DNA of 64,000 nt from assembly GCF_022129235.1 (NCBI RefSeq), contig NZ_JADQAI010000003.1, forward strand, positions 248,001 through 312,000. Reading direction: 5' to 3'. A program made the position numbers and the translations under genes. The notes beneath the pieces were generated by a model. That model made no database searches and was not told where the DNA came from. It worked only from the letters and a program-made list of their open reading frames with translations. Of the stretch, positions 37,899 through 47,640 are shown one piece after another; the first letter of the stretch is position 1, and every line of letters starts with the position of its first letter. Source of the DNA: Psychrobacter sp. Ps6 (GTDB taxonomy: Bacteria > Pseudomonadota > Gammaproteobacteria > Pseudomonadales > Moraxellaceae).

Positions 37899-38510
37899 AT
37901 GAATACAACTGTCGAATCCTCAAAAATATCTCCTGATAGTACGCCTAACGTATCGATTGCCGTTATTTTCCATAGTAACTACGGTCATACCAAGCGTGTC
38001 GCTGAAGCGATTGTACAAGGCGCGCATCAGCAATTACCAGAGGCGCAAGCAAAAGCTGTCGATATTTATGATATTGACTGGGATTATTTAGATCAGGCAG
38101 ATCTATTGGTTTTCGGTAGCGCGGTATATATGGGCAGCGTCACTGCTGAATTCAAAACCTTTATGGATGAAACCTCAAAGCGTTGGTATAACCGCAAGTG
38201 GGAAGGTAAATGGGCCGCAGCTTTTGCCAACTCAGGTGGCCTAAGCGGTGATAAACTTGCTGTGCTACAGCAGATTTCTCTATATGCCATGCAGCATGGT
38301 ATGAACTGGATTGGTCTGCCACTCATGCCGACAGGTCATGAGATGCATGACTTGAACCGTTTATCTAGCTTTTTGGGTTTGATGACGCAATCTCTTGATG
38401 GTCCACCTGAAGAAACGCCAGGGAAAGGAGATATTGATACGGCTATTTGGTTTGGTGATCATTTGGCTAAAACCATTATTAAACATCAGCCAGCGGATAG
38501 TAAGCGTTAG
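37899..38510 (+). CDS. Flavodoxin-like NAD(P)H:quinone oxidoreductase (WrbA-like)
   Basis: A 203-aa protein of the flavodoxin/NADPH-dependent FMN reductase superfamily. The FMN phosphate loop is IFHSNYGHTKRVAEAI (about residues 25-40). VFGSAVYMGSVTAEFKTFMD and AAFANSGGLSGDK match WrbA-type quinone reductases, although WrbA itself has a longer GGQE-type motif. The frame is open further upstream to 37773 but those codons overlap pgeF and have no homology, so the ATG at 37899 was chosen. It would reduce quinones in the cytosol with NAD(P)H. The gene ends at a strong terminator. Confidence 0.82.
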   Translation: MNTTVESSKISPDSTPNVSIAVIFHSNYGHTKRVAEAIVQGAHQQLPEAQAKAVDIYDIDWDYLDQADLLVFGSAVYMGSVTAEFKTFMDETSKRWYNRKWEGKWAAAFANSGGLSGDKLAVLQQISLYAMQHGMNWIGLPLMPTGHEMHDLNRLSSFLGLMTQSLDGPPEETPGKGDIDTAIWFGDHLAKTIIKHQPADSKR

Positions 38511-38540
38511 ATAACACAGTAGGTGACAGGCTAATCCAGT

Positions 38541-38575
38541 AAAAAAAGCAGACACCATTGATGTCTGCTTTTTTT
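38541..38575. terminator. Bidirectional terminator after the flavodoxin-like gene
   Basis: Stem AGCAGACA/TGTCTGCT with a seven-base loop, with seven As before and seven Ts after. It lies between the convergent flavodoxin-like gene and the small lipoprotein gene. Confidence 0.9.
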
Positions 38576-38600
38576 ATGTCAATGTTGTGGCGTGACCAGT

Positions 38601-38726
38601 TTATGGAGCAACCAGATTAGTCGGTACAGGCTTAACAGGAATAGGATTGTCAACAAATTGGAAGTATTGGCAACCGGTCAGCATCAGCGTCGCTATCAGC
38701 AGACAAATAGAGGTAAGTGACTTCAT
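38601..38726 (-). CDS. Predicted 41-aa lipoprotein
   Basis: A small gene easily missed because of its size. It encodes MKSLTSICLLIATLMLTGCQ followed by 21 residues ending in NLVAP. The signal peptide is complete: two positive-side residues, a hydrophobic core of about 13 residues, and a lipobox LTGC with Cys19. The mature lipopeptide has 23 residues, with three prolines in PIPVKPVP. A GAG sits 11 bases upstream of the ATG, a weak ribosome site. A bidirectional terminator lies right downstream. Function unknown; the size is reminiscent of entericidin- or LptM-type lipoproteins but the LptM motif after the Cys is missing. Confidence 0.7.
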   Translation of the reverse strand: MKSLTSICLLIATLMLTGCQYFQFVDNPIPVKPVPTNLVAP

Positions 38727-39390
38727 AATAGTATCTCAGAGACGATATATTACCCAATAATATATTTTGTCTGTCTATCGTCAGAAGCGATGACAGTCAA
38801 AAGTAAGGTTTATTTTTAGGTATTATATATAAAAACAGGTCGGTTATATAAATTTAAAAGCGGTGCATGTGCTCATCTTTGTTTTTAAAAAGATTATTTA
38901 CTCAGTCATGGCGTAACCTGTCTACTGTGCGTTTGCATTAGCTATATCAATGACTAACATGACGAGTCTTATAAACTATCTCTGCTGTTAGGATGGATAG
39001 CGGTTATCAGATAGCGGCTTAAAGGTCAATTATTTGGCAGTATCGACAGATATTTGAATGGGTTGTATTGTAAATAAGAATAGTGATAATATGTTGAAAG
39101 CTGACCAAATAGTCAGGTATATTCTAGTGCTAGTTGTTGGTAAAAGCTTCTGATAATTACTGCTACTTATGGTCGATTTATTTGCTATAAAAGAGTGTGC
39201 GATATCAAACTCATCGACATCCTACAAATGCGACATAGAATAAAATAGCAAGAATATTAAAAACTAAAAAACCCATAAACTTACTCGAGCGGTTGCAGCA
39301 AAATATAGATTAAGCGTTTACCTTTCGTACCTAAGCCACTAATGCTTCTCAGTCTTATACTCACTTTCATTATTTTAGCCGAGCCTTGCT
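38727..39390. other. Long upstream region of the xdh genes
   Basis: About 660 AT-rich bases. It contains the candidate regulator site and promoter described separately at 39094-39123. The 260 bases between that promoter and xdhA would be a long untranslated leader, in which I see no clear hairpin or ORF. Confidence 0.5.
39094..39123 (+). promoter_or_regulatory. Candidate xdhA promoter with regulator palindrome in the spacer
   Basis: TTGAAA (39094-39099) and TATATT (39118-39123) are separated by 18 bases. The spacer holds the 16-bp palindrome CTGACCAAATAGTCAG (39101-39116), nearly identical to sites at 53330 and 55846. Binding there would block RNA polymerase, so repression by the RutR-like TetR protein encoded at 53474 is the likely mode. 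Confidence 0.65.
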
Positions 39391-41079
39391 ATGATTAGTT
39401 TTTATCTCAATGGAAAATACCATGAGCTAACCCAGCTTAACCCCAATACGACAGTGCTTGAGTATCTACGATTGCATGAAGGCCAAACGGACACTAAGGA
39501 AGGCTGCGGCAGTGGTGATTGCGGTGCCTGTACGGTAATGGTTCAGCGCCTGCCTAGCACTAGTCAGCAAACGCTTAATAATGAAAATGGCAACGAAAAA
39601 AATGCTACGCCACCATTCTATACGATTAATTCCTGTATTACGCTAGTGTCGCTGATGGACGGTCATCATCTGATGACGTCTTCTTATTTAGCGGACAATC
39701 CAGAACATCATCCAGAGCGTGCTTTGCTGCATCCAGCACAGCAAGCGCTGGTTGAGTGTCACGGGTCGCAGTGCGGTTTTTGTACGCCTGGGTTTGTGAT
39801 GTCACTGGCCTGCGTCTACGAAAACAATCGTATGCAGATAAGTCAAAATGCAGCTGACCAGAATGATGCTAAGCAGTTGAGCTATGATGAAGTGGTTGCG
39901 TCGATATCTGGCAACCTATGTCGCTGTACAGGTTATCGTCCGATTATTGAGGCGGGCCTACTGATGAGTGATATTGGTCAGAAAAGAGAGGCAGAGCAGT
40001 CGGTGGTGAAAGACCTGACTATCAGTCTCGCAACAGATGTGATGAATAGTGCAAAAAAGTCAGCAGTATCTACAAATGTGCCAGCTGAAGCCGAGTCGGA
40101 CAATGTAGAGTCAACAGCTATTGCCCCTGCATTGACTGATGCTTGTCGACAGTTATATATGCCTAAAACATTAGACGAGCTTAACCAAGTCTTAGCGGCC
40201 AATCCAAAAGCAACGATCTGGGCAGGTGGTACGGACTTGGGATTGAGTGTGACCCAGCATTTGGTTGATCACGATGTCATTATTCAGCTCTCAGGTGTTG
40301 AGGCGCTAAAATCTTGGTCGTTATCAGCTGCAACTAATGACACATCGACTGGCGGACAAACTCAAAGTCAGTCACTAGTATTAGGTGCTGGCATGAGTTA
40401 CCAGCAAATGTTACCAGTGCTTGAGCAGTATTTTCCAAGTTTTGCGCAAGTATTTGAGCGCATTGCCTCTCCGCAAATCCGTAATATGGGCACTATCGGC
40501 GGCAATATAGCCAACGCGTCGCCGATTGGTGACTTGCCACCGATTTTATTAGCATTAGATTCGTCAATTCATCTGCGTCATTGCGCGCCGAATCGTGAAG
40601 AGCCAAGTCATGCGTCTTATACGGATGAAATCATACCGTTATCAGAATTTTTCTTAGATTATAAAAAAACCAAACTGCAAGCAGGCAGTTACGTAGTCGC
40701 TATCCATGTTCCTCTGATGCACGACAATCAGCACTTATTTATTCATAAAATTAGCAAACGCTATGAAGATGATATCTCAGCTTGTCTGCTTGCAGCACGC
40801 ATTGATGTATCAGCAGATGGTAAGACCATCGAGAATGCAAAACTTGGGCTTGGTGGCATGGCTGCCATACCGTTATTAGCCACAACGTGTCAGCAAGCGC
40901 TCGTAGGACAATCTGCTGAAGTTGCGAGTTTTGAGCAAGCAGCACAAATCCTATCTAAAGAGGTTACGCCGATGACGGATGTCAGAGCCAGCCGCGAATA
41001 TCGCTCACATGTGGTACAGCGTCTACTGGTGAAGTGCGGTAAGCAATTGGTAGCGGATATGCAGGCTGAGAGTGCTTGA
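39391..41079 (+). CDS. xdhA: Xanthine dehydrogenase small subunit (2Fe-2S and FAD)
   Basis: The electron-transfer subunit of the two-subunit bacterial xanthine dehydrogenase, which oxidises hypoxanthine and xanthine to urate. At 562 aa it combines an N-terminal [2Fe-2S] domain (Cys39, Cys44, Cys47 in GCGSGDCGAC), a second [2Fe-2S] domain (CHGSQCGFCTPGF and CRCTGYRP), and a FAD-binding domain from about residue 250 (TIWAGGTDLGL; NMGTIGGNIANASPIGD). A linker of about 60 Ser/Ala/Glu-rich residues joins the halves. xdhB follows after 97 bases and xdhC overlaps it. Confidence 0.95.
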   Translation: MISFYLNGKYHELTQLNPNTTVLEYLRLHEGQTDTKEGCGSGDCGACTVMVQRLPSTSQQTLNNENGNEKNATPPFYTINSCITLVSLMDGHHLMTSSYLADNPEHHPERALLHPAQQALVECHGSQCGFCTPGFVMSLACVYENNRMQISQNAADQNDAKQLSYDEVVASISGNLCRCTGYRPIIEAGLLMSDIGQKREAEQSVVKDLTISLATDVMNSAKKSAVSTNVPAEAESDNVESTAIAPALTDACRQLYMPKTLDELNQVLAANPKATIWAGGTDLGLSVTQHLVDHDVIIQLSGVEALKSWSLSAATNDTSTGGQTQSQSLVLGAGMSYQQMLPVLEQYFPSFAQVFERIASPQIRNMGTIGGNIANASPIGDLPPILLALDSSIHLRHCAPNREEPSHASYTDEIIPLSEFFLDYKKTKLQAGSYVVAIHVPLMHDNQHLFIHKISKRYEDDISACLLAARIDVSADGKTIENAKLGLGGMAAIPLLATTCQQALVGQSAEVASFEQAAQILSKEVTPMTDVRASREYRSHVVQRLLVKCGKQLVADMQAESA

Positions 41080-41176
41080 GTGCGAGCGTAATTGAGTATC
41101 GATATTGCTTCATGAGTGTATTTGTCAGAAATAAAAAAGCGCATCGATAAATGCGTACTAATAGAAGAGATTTGCT

Positions 41177-43750
41177 ATGAGCCATCATTCGTCTTTATTT
41201 GACAGTTATAGTATCCGCCGCGTGCGTCCGCCAAAAAACAAGATCGGCACGTCAGCCAAACACGATAGTGCGATTAGCCATGTCATGGGGACAGCGACTT
41301 ATGTGGATGATATTGCCAAACCACAAGGCACGCTACATTTGGCAGTGGGTAAAAGCAGTCATGCTCATGCACGTATATTAGGTATGGATTTGAGTGCTGT
41401 CAGAGATGCGGATGGGGTGGTAGATGTTTTAAGTTTTAAAGATTTGCCAGCACAGACAGATATCGGTGCAGTGTTCGACGGTGAGCCACTAATGGTGGAT
41501 GACATCACAGAGTATGTGGGTCAGACGCTATTTGTGGTGGTAGCAACCAGTCATCGCGCCGCCAAAAAAGCCGCTATCAAGGCAGTGGTTGAATATGAGC
41601 CATTGCCAGCGGTATTGAGTATTGATAAAGCGTTAGAGCAAGAGTTGTTTGTGCGTCCCAGTCATTTTATGAAGCGCGGCGATGCGACGACGGCGCTTGA
41701 TAACTCACCGATTCGCATTGAAGGTCATATTCATATGCGCGGGCAAGAGCACTTTTATCTCGAAGGGCAAGTGTCTTATGTGGTGCCGTGTGATGATGGT
41801 GGGCTGGAAGTATACACGTCGTCACAGCATCCAAGCGAAGTACAGCAGCTCGTCGCAGAAGTGACGGATTTGCCCTTTCATGCGGTCAATACCGTGGTGC
41901 GCCGTATGGGCGGCGGCTTTGGTGGTAAAGAAACGCAAGCGGCGGCATGGGCCTGTCTGTGCGGCATCGTCGCCAAGCGCCATAACGTTCCTGTCAGTAT
42001 GCGTCTAGACCGTCAAGATGACATGGTTGTGACCGGTAAACGCCATGAGTTTGCCAATCGTTATGAGGTTGGCTTGGATGAATCTGGGCGTATATTGGGC
42101 GTCGATATGCAATTGGCTGGTCTGTGCGGTTATGCGCCAGATTTGTCTGATGCCATCGTCGATAGAGCGATGTTCCATTGTGATAATGCCTATTACTATC
42201 CAGCGGCCCATGTGGCGGGTCATCGCTGCAAGACGCATACCGTATCCAATACGGCCTATCGCGGGTTTGGTGGTCCGCAAGGTCTGATGACGGCTGAATA
42301 TATGATGGATCACATTGCCTATACCTTAGGTCAAGATCCTTTGCAGGTGCGCCTAGCAAACTTGTATCAAGATGGTCAAAGCACCCATTATGGTCAGACC
42401 ATTGAGCATTTTGATTTGGCCACCATCATGACCAAACTCGCAGCGGATTGCGATTACGACAAGCGCCGTCAACAAATCCTAGAAGCCAATCAAAAAGCTG
42501 CCGCTGAAGGCAGTGATAAACGCTTCGGACTTGCATTGACGCCAGTAAAATTCGGTATTTCATTTACCGTGCAAACGCTCAATCAGGCAGGTGCGCTGGT
42601 ACACATTTATACCGATGGCAGTATCCATCTCAATCATGGTGGGACGGAGATGGGACAAGGGCTATATATCAAAATCGCCCAGATTGTCGCCAATGAGTTC
42701 GATGTTGATTTGGACACAGTTAAAGTATCCGCCACGCGTACAGATAAAGTACCTAATACTTCACCAACGGCAGCGTCATCAGGGACAGATATCAATGGTA
42801 AAGCGGCACAAAATGCTTGCTTGAGCATCAAAGCGCGCATCGTTGAATTTGCGGCTGAGCATTTCGACGTAGCGCAAGAAGACATCAGGTTTGAAAAGAA
42901 CCATGTCTATATCGGGGATAAAGAAACGCTGACCTTTGCCGAAATGATTCAGCTGTCGTATCAAAACCGCATTAGTCTGTCGTCTACTGGCTACTATAAA
43001 ACGCCGAAGATATTTTATGATCGCTCTAAAGCATGGGGACGTCCGTTCTTCTATTTTGCGCTAGGTGCTGCTTGTGCTGAGGTTGAGATTGATACGCTGA
43101 CAGGGGAGTACAAAGTGCTGCGCTGTGATGTGCTACATGATGCAGGGCAATCGATCAATCCTGCCATTGACATCGGTCAGATTGAAGGCGGTTTTGTGCA
43201 AGGAATGGGCTGGCTCACAGCAGAAGAGCTGATCTGGAATGATAAAGGAAAGCTGGCGTCCGATAGTCCTGCCAATTATAAAATCCCAACCGCGCATGAC
43301 TTGCCTAAGCAGTGGAATGTCAAACTGTATGACCGCAAAAACGAAGAACAAACGATTTATAACTCTAAAGCCGTTGGTGAGCCGCCGTTTATGTTGGCAG
43401 CCAGTGTCTGGTGCGCTCTCAATAACGCGGTGGCTAGCCTTGGTAATTATCAAAAAAATCCAGAGCTGACCATGCCTGCAACGCCAGAAGCAGTACTAAA
43501 GGCAGTTATGCGCATGGAAGGTTCGTCTTGGGATCTAGAGACCAAAGCGGACAAGGATACGATGGATAGCCTTGTTGAAGGTGTAGAAGAAAAGGGCGAT
43601 CTCTATAACGACAAAGTCATGCCGCAAGATGTACGCCATGCCAAAGATATTGATCCAAAAGAGGTAGCCGGCAAACAGACTGATGAGCAGCCAGAAGCGA
43701 TAGAGCATCCAAATGTCGCAGGGGCAAGAGGTCCTGCGCACAGTGAGTGA
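41177..43750 (+). CDS. xdhB: Xanthine dehydrogenase large, molybdenum-binding subunit
   Basis: The catalytic subunit of xanthine dehydrogenase, 857 aa. Molybdopterin-contact motifs include RRMGGGFGGKETQ, TAYRGFGGPQG and GGTEMGQGLYIK, and the catalytic Glu is in KAVGEPPFML near residue 735. The C-terminal tail after the conserved domain is acidic, about 60 residues long, and not part of the core. xdhC starts within the last codons, a 38-base overlap, which suggests translational coupling of the enzyme with its cofactor-inserting chaperone. Confidence 0.95.
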   Translation: MSHHSSLFDSYSIRRVRPPKNKIGTSAKHDSAISHVMGTATYVDDIAKPQGTLHLAVGKSSHAHARILGMDLSAVRDADGVVDVLSFKDLPAQTDIGAVFDGEPLMVDDITEYVGQTLFVVVATSHRAAKKAAIKAVVEYEPLPAVLSIDKALEQELFVRPSHFMKRGDATTALDNSPIRIEGHIHMRGQEHFYLEGQVSYVVPCDDGGLEVYTSSQHPSEVQQLVAEVTDLPFHAVNTVVRRMGGGFGGKETQAAAWACLCGIVAKRHNVPVSMRLDRQDDMVVTGKRHEFANRYEVGLDESGRILGVDMQLAGLCGYAPDLSDAIVDRAMFHCDNAYYYPAAHVAGHRCKTHTVSNTAYRGFGGPQGLMTAEYMMDHIAYTLGQDPLQVRLANLYQDGQSTHYGQTIEHFDLATIMTKLAADCDYDKRRQQILEANQKAAAEGSDKRFGLALTPVKFGISFTVQTLNQAGALVHIYTDGSIHLNHGGTEMGQGLYIKIAQIVANEFDVDLDTVKVSATRTDKVPNTSPTAASSGTDINGKAAQNACLSIKARIVEFAAEHFDVAQEDIRFEKNHVYIGDKETLTFAEMIQLSYQNRISLSSTGYYKTPKIFYDRSKAWGRPFFYFALGAACAEVEIDTLTGEYKVLRCDVLHDAGQSINPAIDIGQIEGGFVQGMGWLTAEELIWNDKGKLASDSPANYKIPTAHDLPKQWNVKLYDRKNEEQTIYNSKAVGEPPFMLAASVWCALNNAVASLGNYQKNPELTMPATPEAVLKAVMRMEGSSWDLETKADKDTMDSLVEGVEEKGDLYNDKVMPQDVRHAKDIDPKEVAGKQTDEQPEAIEHPNVAGARGPAHSE

Positions 43751-44762
43751 GTCATTGGCACCGCCAGTCATCTGGTATGAAGGTTTGGCACGATATCAGC
43801 AGCAAGGCATGGCTCATGTGTTGGCAACGGTCGTGGCTGTAAATGGTTCGGCCCCGCGTGCACTACAGGCAAAGATGATCGTCACGCAGGATGGCATCGT
43901 AGATACGCTGGGCGGCGGCGGTCTTGAGCACGATGTGATTACCACTGCTCGTCAACTGCTAAACGGTGAGATAGCAGCGACCATATCAAAAGAAGTCAAA
44001 CCAAAAGTTTCTGAAGCTAATGAGACAAGCGCGCCAACCCCCTCTAAAGCGGTACGCCGTGATGCAGTTTATACCAAGCATTATTCGCTGGGTGCGAAAT
44101 TGGCTCAGTGTTGTGGCGGTAGCGTTACCGTTATGTTCGAGTGCTTTAATATAACGCCGCCGATGTCAGTACTGGTATTTGGAGCAGGCCATGTGGCATC
44201 AGCGCTCATGACCATCCTTGCTGAATTGCCATGTCAGGTAGATTGGGTAGACAGTCGCCCAGAGATGTTTGAGCGTTACTTAATGGATAAAACCAACTCC
44301 AGTGAAACGGGCCAAGCAGACAACAGTGCCTACCAAAACCCCACACCGAATCAATCACAACTCTATCAGCTACCAAGGCATATTCGTCCGCATATCGATG
44401 AGGAGCCTGTAGATTTTGTGCGTCCATTTATTGAGCAGGGTGGTCAGCGTTTTATTTTGGTTATGACTCATGACCATAGTGTGGACTTTGAGCTGGTACG
44501 AGCGGCATTAGATACTATTTCTAATACCAGCTCATCTGATGATAAGCGCTCATATACCTCATTACCCTATATAGGCTGTATTGCCTCAACCACCAAAGCC
44601 AAGCGTTTTAGAGACCGTTTGATTCAGCGCGGTTATAGTGAGTCATTAGTGAATCAGATCGTCATGCCAATCGGATTACCAATCGGCGGCAAAGAGCCAA
44701 TGGCGGTAGCAGTCTCTATCGTGGCACAGTTGCTACAACGTTATCATCAGGCTGATCTTTGA
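43713..44762 (+). CDS. xdhC: Xanthine dehydrogenase accessory protein XdhC
   Basis: A 349-aa chaperone that binds the molybdenum cofactor, supports its sulfuration and inserts it into XdhB. The XdhC/CoxI domain is seen as GSAPRALQAKMIV and TLGGGGLEHDVI in the first 80 residues. A Rossmann-like C-terminal domain starts at VLVFGAGHVASALM (about 148) and includes MTHDHSVDFELV and YIGCIASTTKAKRFRDRL. The overlap with xdhB leaves the start open: ATG at 43713 is used, but GTG at 43743 is possible. guaD follows. Confidence 0.9.
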   Translation: MSQGQEVLRTVSESLAPPVIWYEGLARYQQQGMAHVLATVVAVNGSAPRALQAKMIVTQDGIVDTLGGGGLEHDVITTARQLLNGEIAATISKEVKPKVSEANETSAPTPSKAVRRDAVYTKHYSLGAKLAQCCGGSVTVMFECFNITPPMSVLVFGAGHVASALMTILAELPCQVDWVDSRPEMFERYLMDKTNSSETGQADNSAYQNPTPNQSQLYQLPRHIRPHIDEEPVDFVRPFIEQGGQRFILVMTHDHSVDFELVRAALDTISNTSSSDDKRSYTSLPYIGCIASTTKAKRFRDRLIQRGYSESLVNQIVMPIGLPIGGKEPMAVAVSIVAQLLQRYHQADL

Positions 44763-44869
44763 ACGGATTAATTACTTCATAAAACCTTATCACTTTTCAT
44801 TAAATAATTAAAACGCTCAGTACTATTTATTAAAATGCTCCGCACTACCAAGCCATGTGAGACCACCAA

Positions 44870-46291
44870 ATGACCATACATATTTATCAAGCTCGACTGC
44901 TGCATTATTTGTCCGAAAGCGATCGTACTGAGCGTACACCCTCTAAAATAGCGAATGCCAATCAACCTGATTATGCACAAGTATCAACCATTGATCAAAG
45001 CACGACGCTATTACCAGTGACTGCAGGCGAGCGCATTTATCCTGAATATATTGCTGATGGTGCGCTTGTTGTAGATGATGTGACAGGACGCATTGTAGAG
45101 TACGGTCATAGCAAAACTATCCTATCAAAGTACGCTAATGCAGAGGGCAAACCAGCAGTTAAAGTACACGACCATCGCGACAAACTCATCATGCCGGGTT
45201 TTATTGATACCCATGTGCATTATCCGCAAATAGATATGATCGCCGCTTATGGTGAGCAACTGCTCGACTGGCTCAATAATTATACCTTTGTGACGGAAGC
45301 CAATTTTGGTGATCCAAAAGTAGCGCATGATACCGCGCAGTTTTTCTTAAACCAATTGCTTGCCAATGGCACGACCAGTGCGATGGTTTTTGCGACCAGT
45401 CACCCGCTATCCGCCGAGGCGTTTTTTGCTGAAAGCCACAGGCTCAATACGCGTATGATCACGGGTAATGTCTTAATGGACCAAAATGCGCCTGAGCCGC
45501 TATGTGTGCCTGCTGAGCAAAGTATCCGGGATACTCAAAATATCATTGATAAGTGGCATGAGCGCGGGCGTCAGCATGTGGCCATCACGCCACGCTTTGC
45601 GATTACGTCGAGTCCTGAGCAATTACGTCTAGCAGGTGAGTTATATACCAGCTACGACAGTGTCTATTTACAGACGCATTTGGCAGAAAACCGTGATGAG
45701 GTGGCTTTTGTGCAGCAGCTGTATCCCAATCACAAAGGCTATCTCGATGTCTATGATGATATGGGATTACTGGGCCGCCGTACCACCTTGGCGCATGGTA
45801 TCTACCTTGAGACCCCAGAATACGAGTGTCTACGCGAGACTGGCACACAGATATCACATTGTCCAACGTCCAATCTGTTTTTGGGTAGCGGATTGTTCGA
45901 TTTACCCAAGACGTTAAGTTATACCGGTGTCAGTATCGCCACTGATGTTGGAGCGGGCACGAGTTTGTCTATGCTCACGACGTTATCAGAGGCGTACAAA
46001 ATCCAGCAACTACAGAGCAATCAGCTATCGGCGCATCAAGGCCTGTATCAGATTACTTTGGGCAATGCACAGTCGCTGCTATTGGATGATAAGATTGGTA
46101 ACTTTATGCCCAATAAAGAAGCCGATTTTGTCGTCATCGATATGAAGGCGACCGAGCTGCTTGAGCGACGTATGGCACAGACCAAATCACTTGAGGAGCA
46201 GCTGTTTGTACTCATGATGCTGGGTGATGATAGAGTGATCGAACAGACAGTCGTTGCAGGTGTGAGTCGCTATCGCAGCGCTGCCTCATAG
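44870..46291 (+). CDS. guaD: Guanine deaminase
   Basis: Deaminates guanine to xanthine, the substrate of the neighbouring xanthine dehydrogenase. The 473-aa amidohydrolase has the zinc ligands in MPGFIDTHVHYPQ, an active-site QTHLAENRDEV, the TLAHGIYL His, and HCPTSNLFLGSG with SIATDVGAGT downstream, the guanine-deaminase form of this superfamily. Length is a little above E. coli GuaD (439) because of an insert near residues 18-42. It is the last gene of the plus-strand xdh cluster and ends at a strong terminator. Confidence 0.94.
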   Translation: MTIHIYQARLLHYLSESDRTERTPSKIANANQPDYAQVSTIDQSTTLLPVTAGERIYPEYIADGALVVDDVTGRIVEYGHSKTILSKYANAEGKPAVKVHDHRDKLIMPGFIDTHVHYPQIDMIAAYGEQLLDWLNNYTFVTEANFGDPKVAHDTAQFFLNQLLANGTTSAMVFATSHPLSAEAFFAESHRLNTRMITGNVLMDQNAPEPLCVPAEQSIRDTQNIIDKWHERGRQHVAITPRFAITSSPEQLRLAGELYTSYDSVYLQTHLAENRDEVAFVQQLYPNHKGYLDVYDDMGLLGRRTTLAHGIYLETPEYECLRETGTQISHCPTSNLFLGSGLFDLPKTLSYTGVSIATDVGAGTSLSMLTTLSEAYKIQQLQSNQLSAHQGLYQITLGNAQSLLLDDKIGNFMPNKEADFVVIDMKATELLERRMAQTKSLEEQLFVLMMLGDDRVIEQTVVAGVSRYRSAAS

Positions 46292-46352
46292 GACAGATAT
46301 ATCAGTGGGTGCTTGCACTAATAGCGCAGCCAGTAGGTATCTAATCAGAAAT

Positions 46353-46391
46353 AAAAACCCCTGCTTCTACCAGAGAGAAGCAGGGGTTTTT
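46353..46391. terminator. Strong bidirectional terminator between guaD and the Tsx-like gene
   Basis: A 16-bp stem AAAAACCCCTGCTTCT with its exact complement and a seven-base loop. As and Ts at the ends make it work for both convergent genes. Confidence 0.95.
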
Positions 46392-46417
46392 ACGAATAAA
46401 GATGTTTTTATCCGGCG

Positions 46418-47212
46418 TTAAAAATGGAACTTTACTAGGGCGCTAGGGGCGCTTTGATTGACACCATCGACACCGTATTTGTTCTTCCAATAACTATACT
46501 CCATGCCGACTTCTAGGCGGTTATCAATACCGAGCACCTCTTGTAGATTGTATTTAATTTGCGGATTGATGTGAATGTTATCTTCAATATCATCGTTGTT
46601 AAATGAATAATCGATAAAACCGTCCACTACAAAATTGTTGCGCTCCCAACCGTAGGTCAAGGTGATTTGTTGATCATCATCGATATTGTCATTAAAAGCA
46701 TGGTATAGCGTTGCAGACGCGTACGTTGTCCCTGGAATAGGGATATTTAGATCTGCACCAATACCAACCAAATAGTTGTCTTGATCAAACCCAGTACTAT
46801 TTGAGCCAAATTCATAAGTAGCGGCTAAATTGACTTGCTTAATAAAGCTATTATTAAAAGTTGCCATTTTGAACGTAGGAGACAGCTCACCATAAGTTTC
46901 TCTAAATCTATTGTTTTCAATGTCATCGGCACCTTGGTTTCGATCGACAAAGAAGAACACACCGCCCCAGTCATGCGCAGAAGCATGCTCTAATGTAACG
47001 GTCGTCAGCTCACCATCTTCTACGAGGTCATAATCACTGCCGTAAAGTACGGAGACACTCGTATCAGTGAAGAAGGTCTTGGCATGGATGCTAGACATAC
47101 TACCCAAAGTAGTGATAGTAACAGCTGCTATCGACAATGGTTTGAGTAAAGCTAGCTTCTGGCTAGATGATTTGGTATAACAGGATAAGCTCGTTAATAA
47201 ATCAAAACGCAA
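46418..47212 (-). CDS. Tsx/OmpK-like outer-membrane channel
   Basis: A 264-aa outer-membrane protein. A signal peptide lies within the first 44 residues (cleavage near SIHAKTFF), preceded by a longer than usual polar start. The mature part has alternating beta-strand stretches and ends in VKFHF, the terminal Phe typical of barrels. SVLYGSDYDLVE and LEHASAHDWGGVFFFVDR resemble Tsx/OmpK, the nucleoside-specific channel family. Placed between guaD and the urate-catabolism operon, it may admit purines or nucleosides. The start is TTG, backed by a strong AAGGGG seven bases upstream; no ATG fits. Confidence 0.82.
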   Translation of the reverse strand: MRFDLLTSLSCYTKSSSQKLALLKPLSIAAVTITTLGSMSSIHAKTFFTDTSVSVLYGSDYDLVEDGELTTVTLEHASAHDWGGVFFFVDRNQGADDIENNRFRETYGELSPTFKMATFNNSFIKQVNLAATYEFGSNSTGFDQDNYLVGIGADLNIPIPGTTYASATLYHAFNDNIDDDQQITLTYGWERNNFVVDGFIDYSFNNDDIEDNIHINPQIKYNLQEVLGIDNRLEVGMEYSYWKNKYGVDGVNQSAPSALVKFHF

Positions 47213-47640
47213 AATATGACCCCTTCATGTACAATTGATTGTTGATTGCCCTAAAACTGCATCGTTATTATTTGCCAGTAAACAAATTATTAACCCACTG
47301 TCTGTCAGATAACAGTTGAGTGATAGCGCTTAAATGCTTACTAATAAAGAGCATTCAATAACTGTGCCACAAATGAGCTGAAAAGCTATCATCTACAGAG
47401 TTGTTTAACTTTTAGTCTTATTGGCCATTAATAAAGGTAAAAATAAGCAAAATAGTCCTTAACTATTCTCAAATGAAAGAGACAGTGTCCATGAATTTAG
47501 ATACATGTGGCAAACAATGTTTTTCGAAGTATCAGATGCGCGATAACAGCACCAAGATGGATATCCATGTGCCCCAAATTGGGTCGTCTGATGGGATTTA
47601 ATCAATTGATAAGCATATGATTTAACAACGCAATAAACAT
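47213..47640. other. Intergenic region upstream of the Tsx-like gene
   Basis: About 430 bases that should carry the promoter of the channel gene. No copy of the 16-bp regulator palindrome is seen. A 67-codon frame (47459-47662, -) starts inside the adjoining terminator and is not convincing. Confidence 0.45.
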
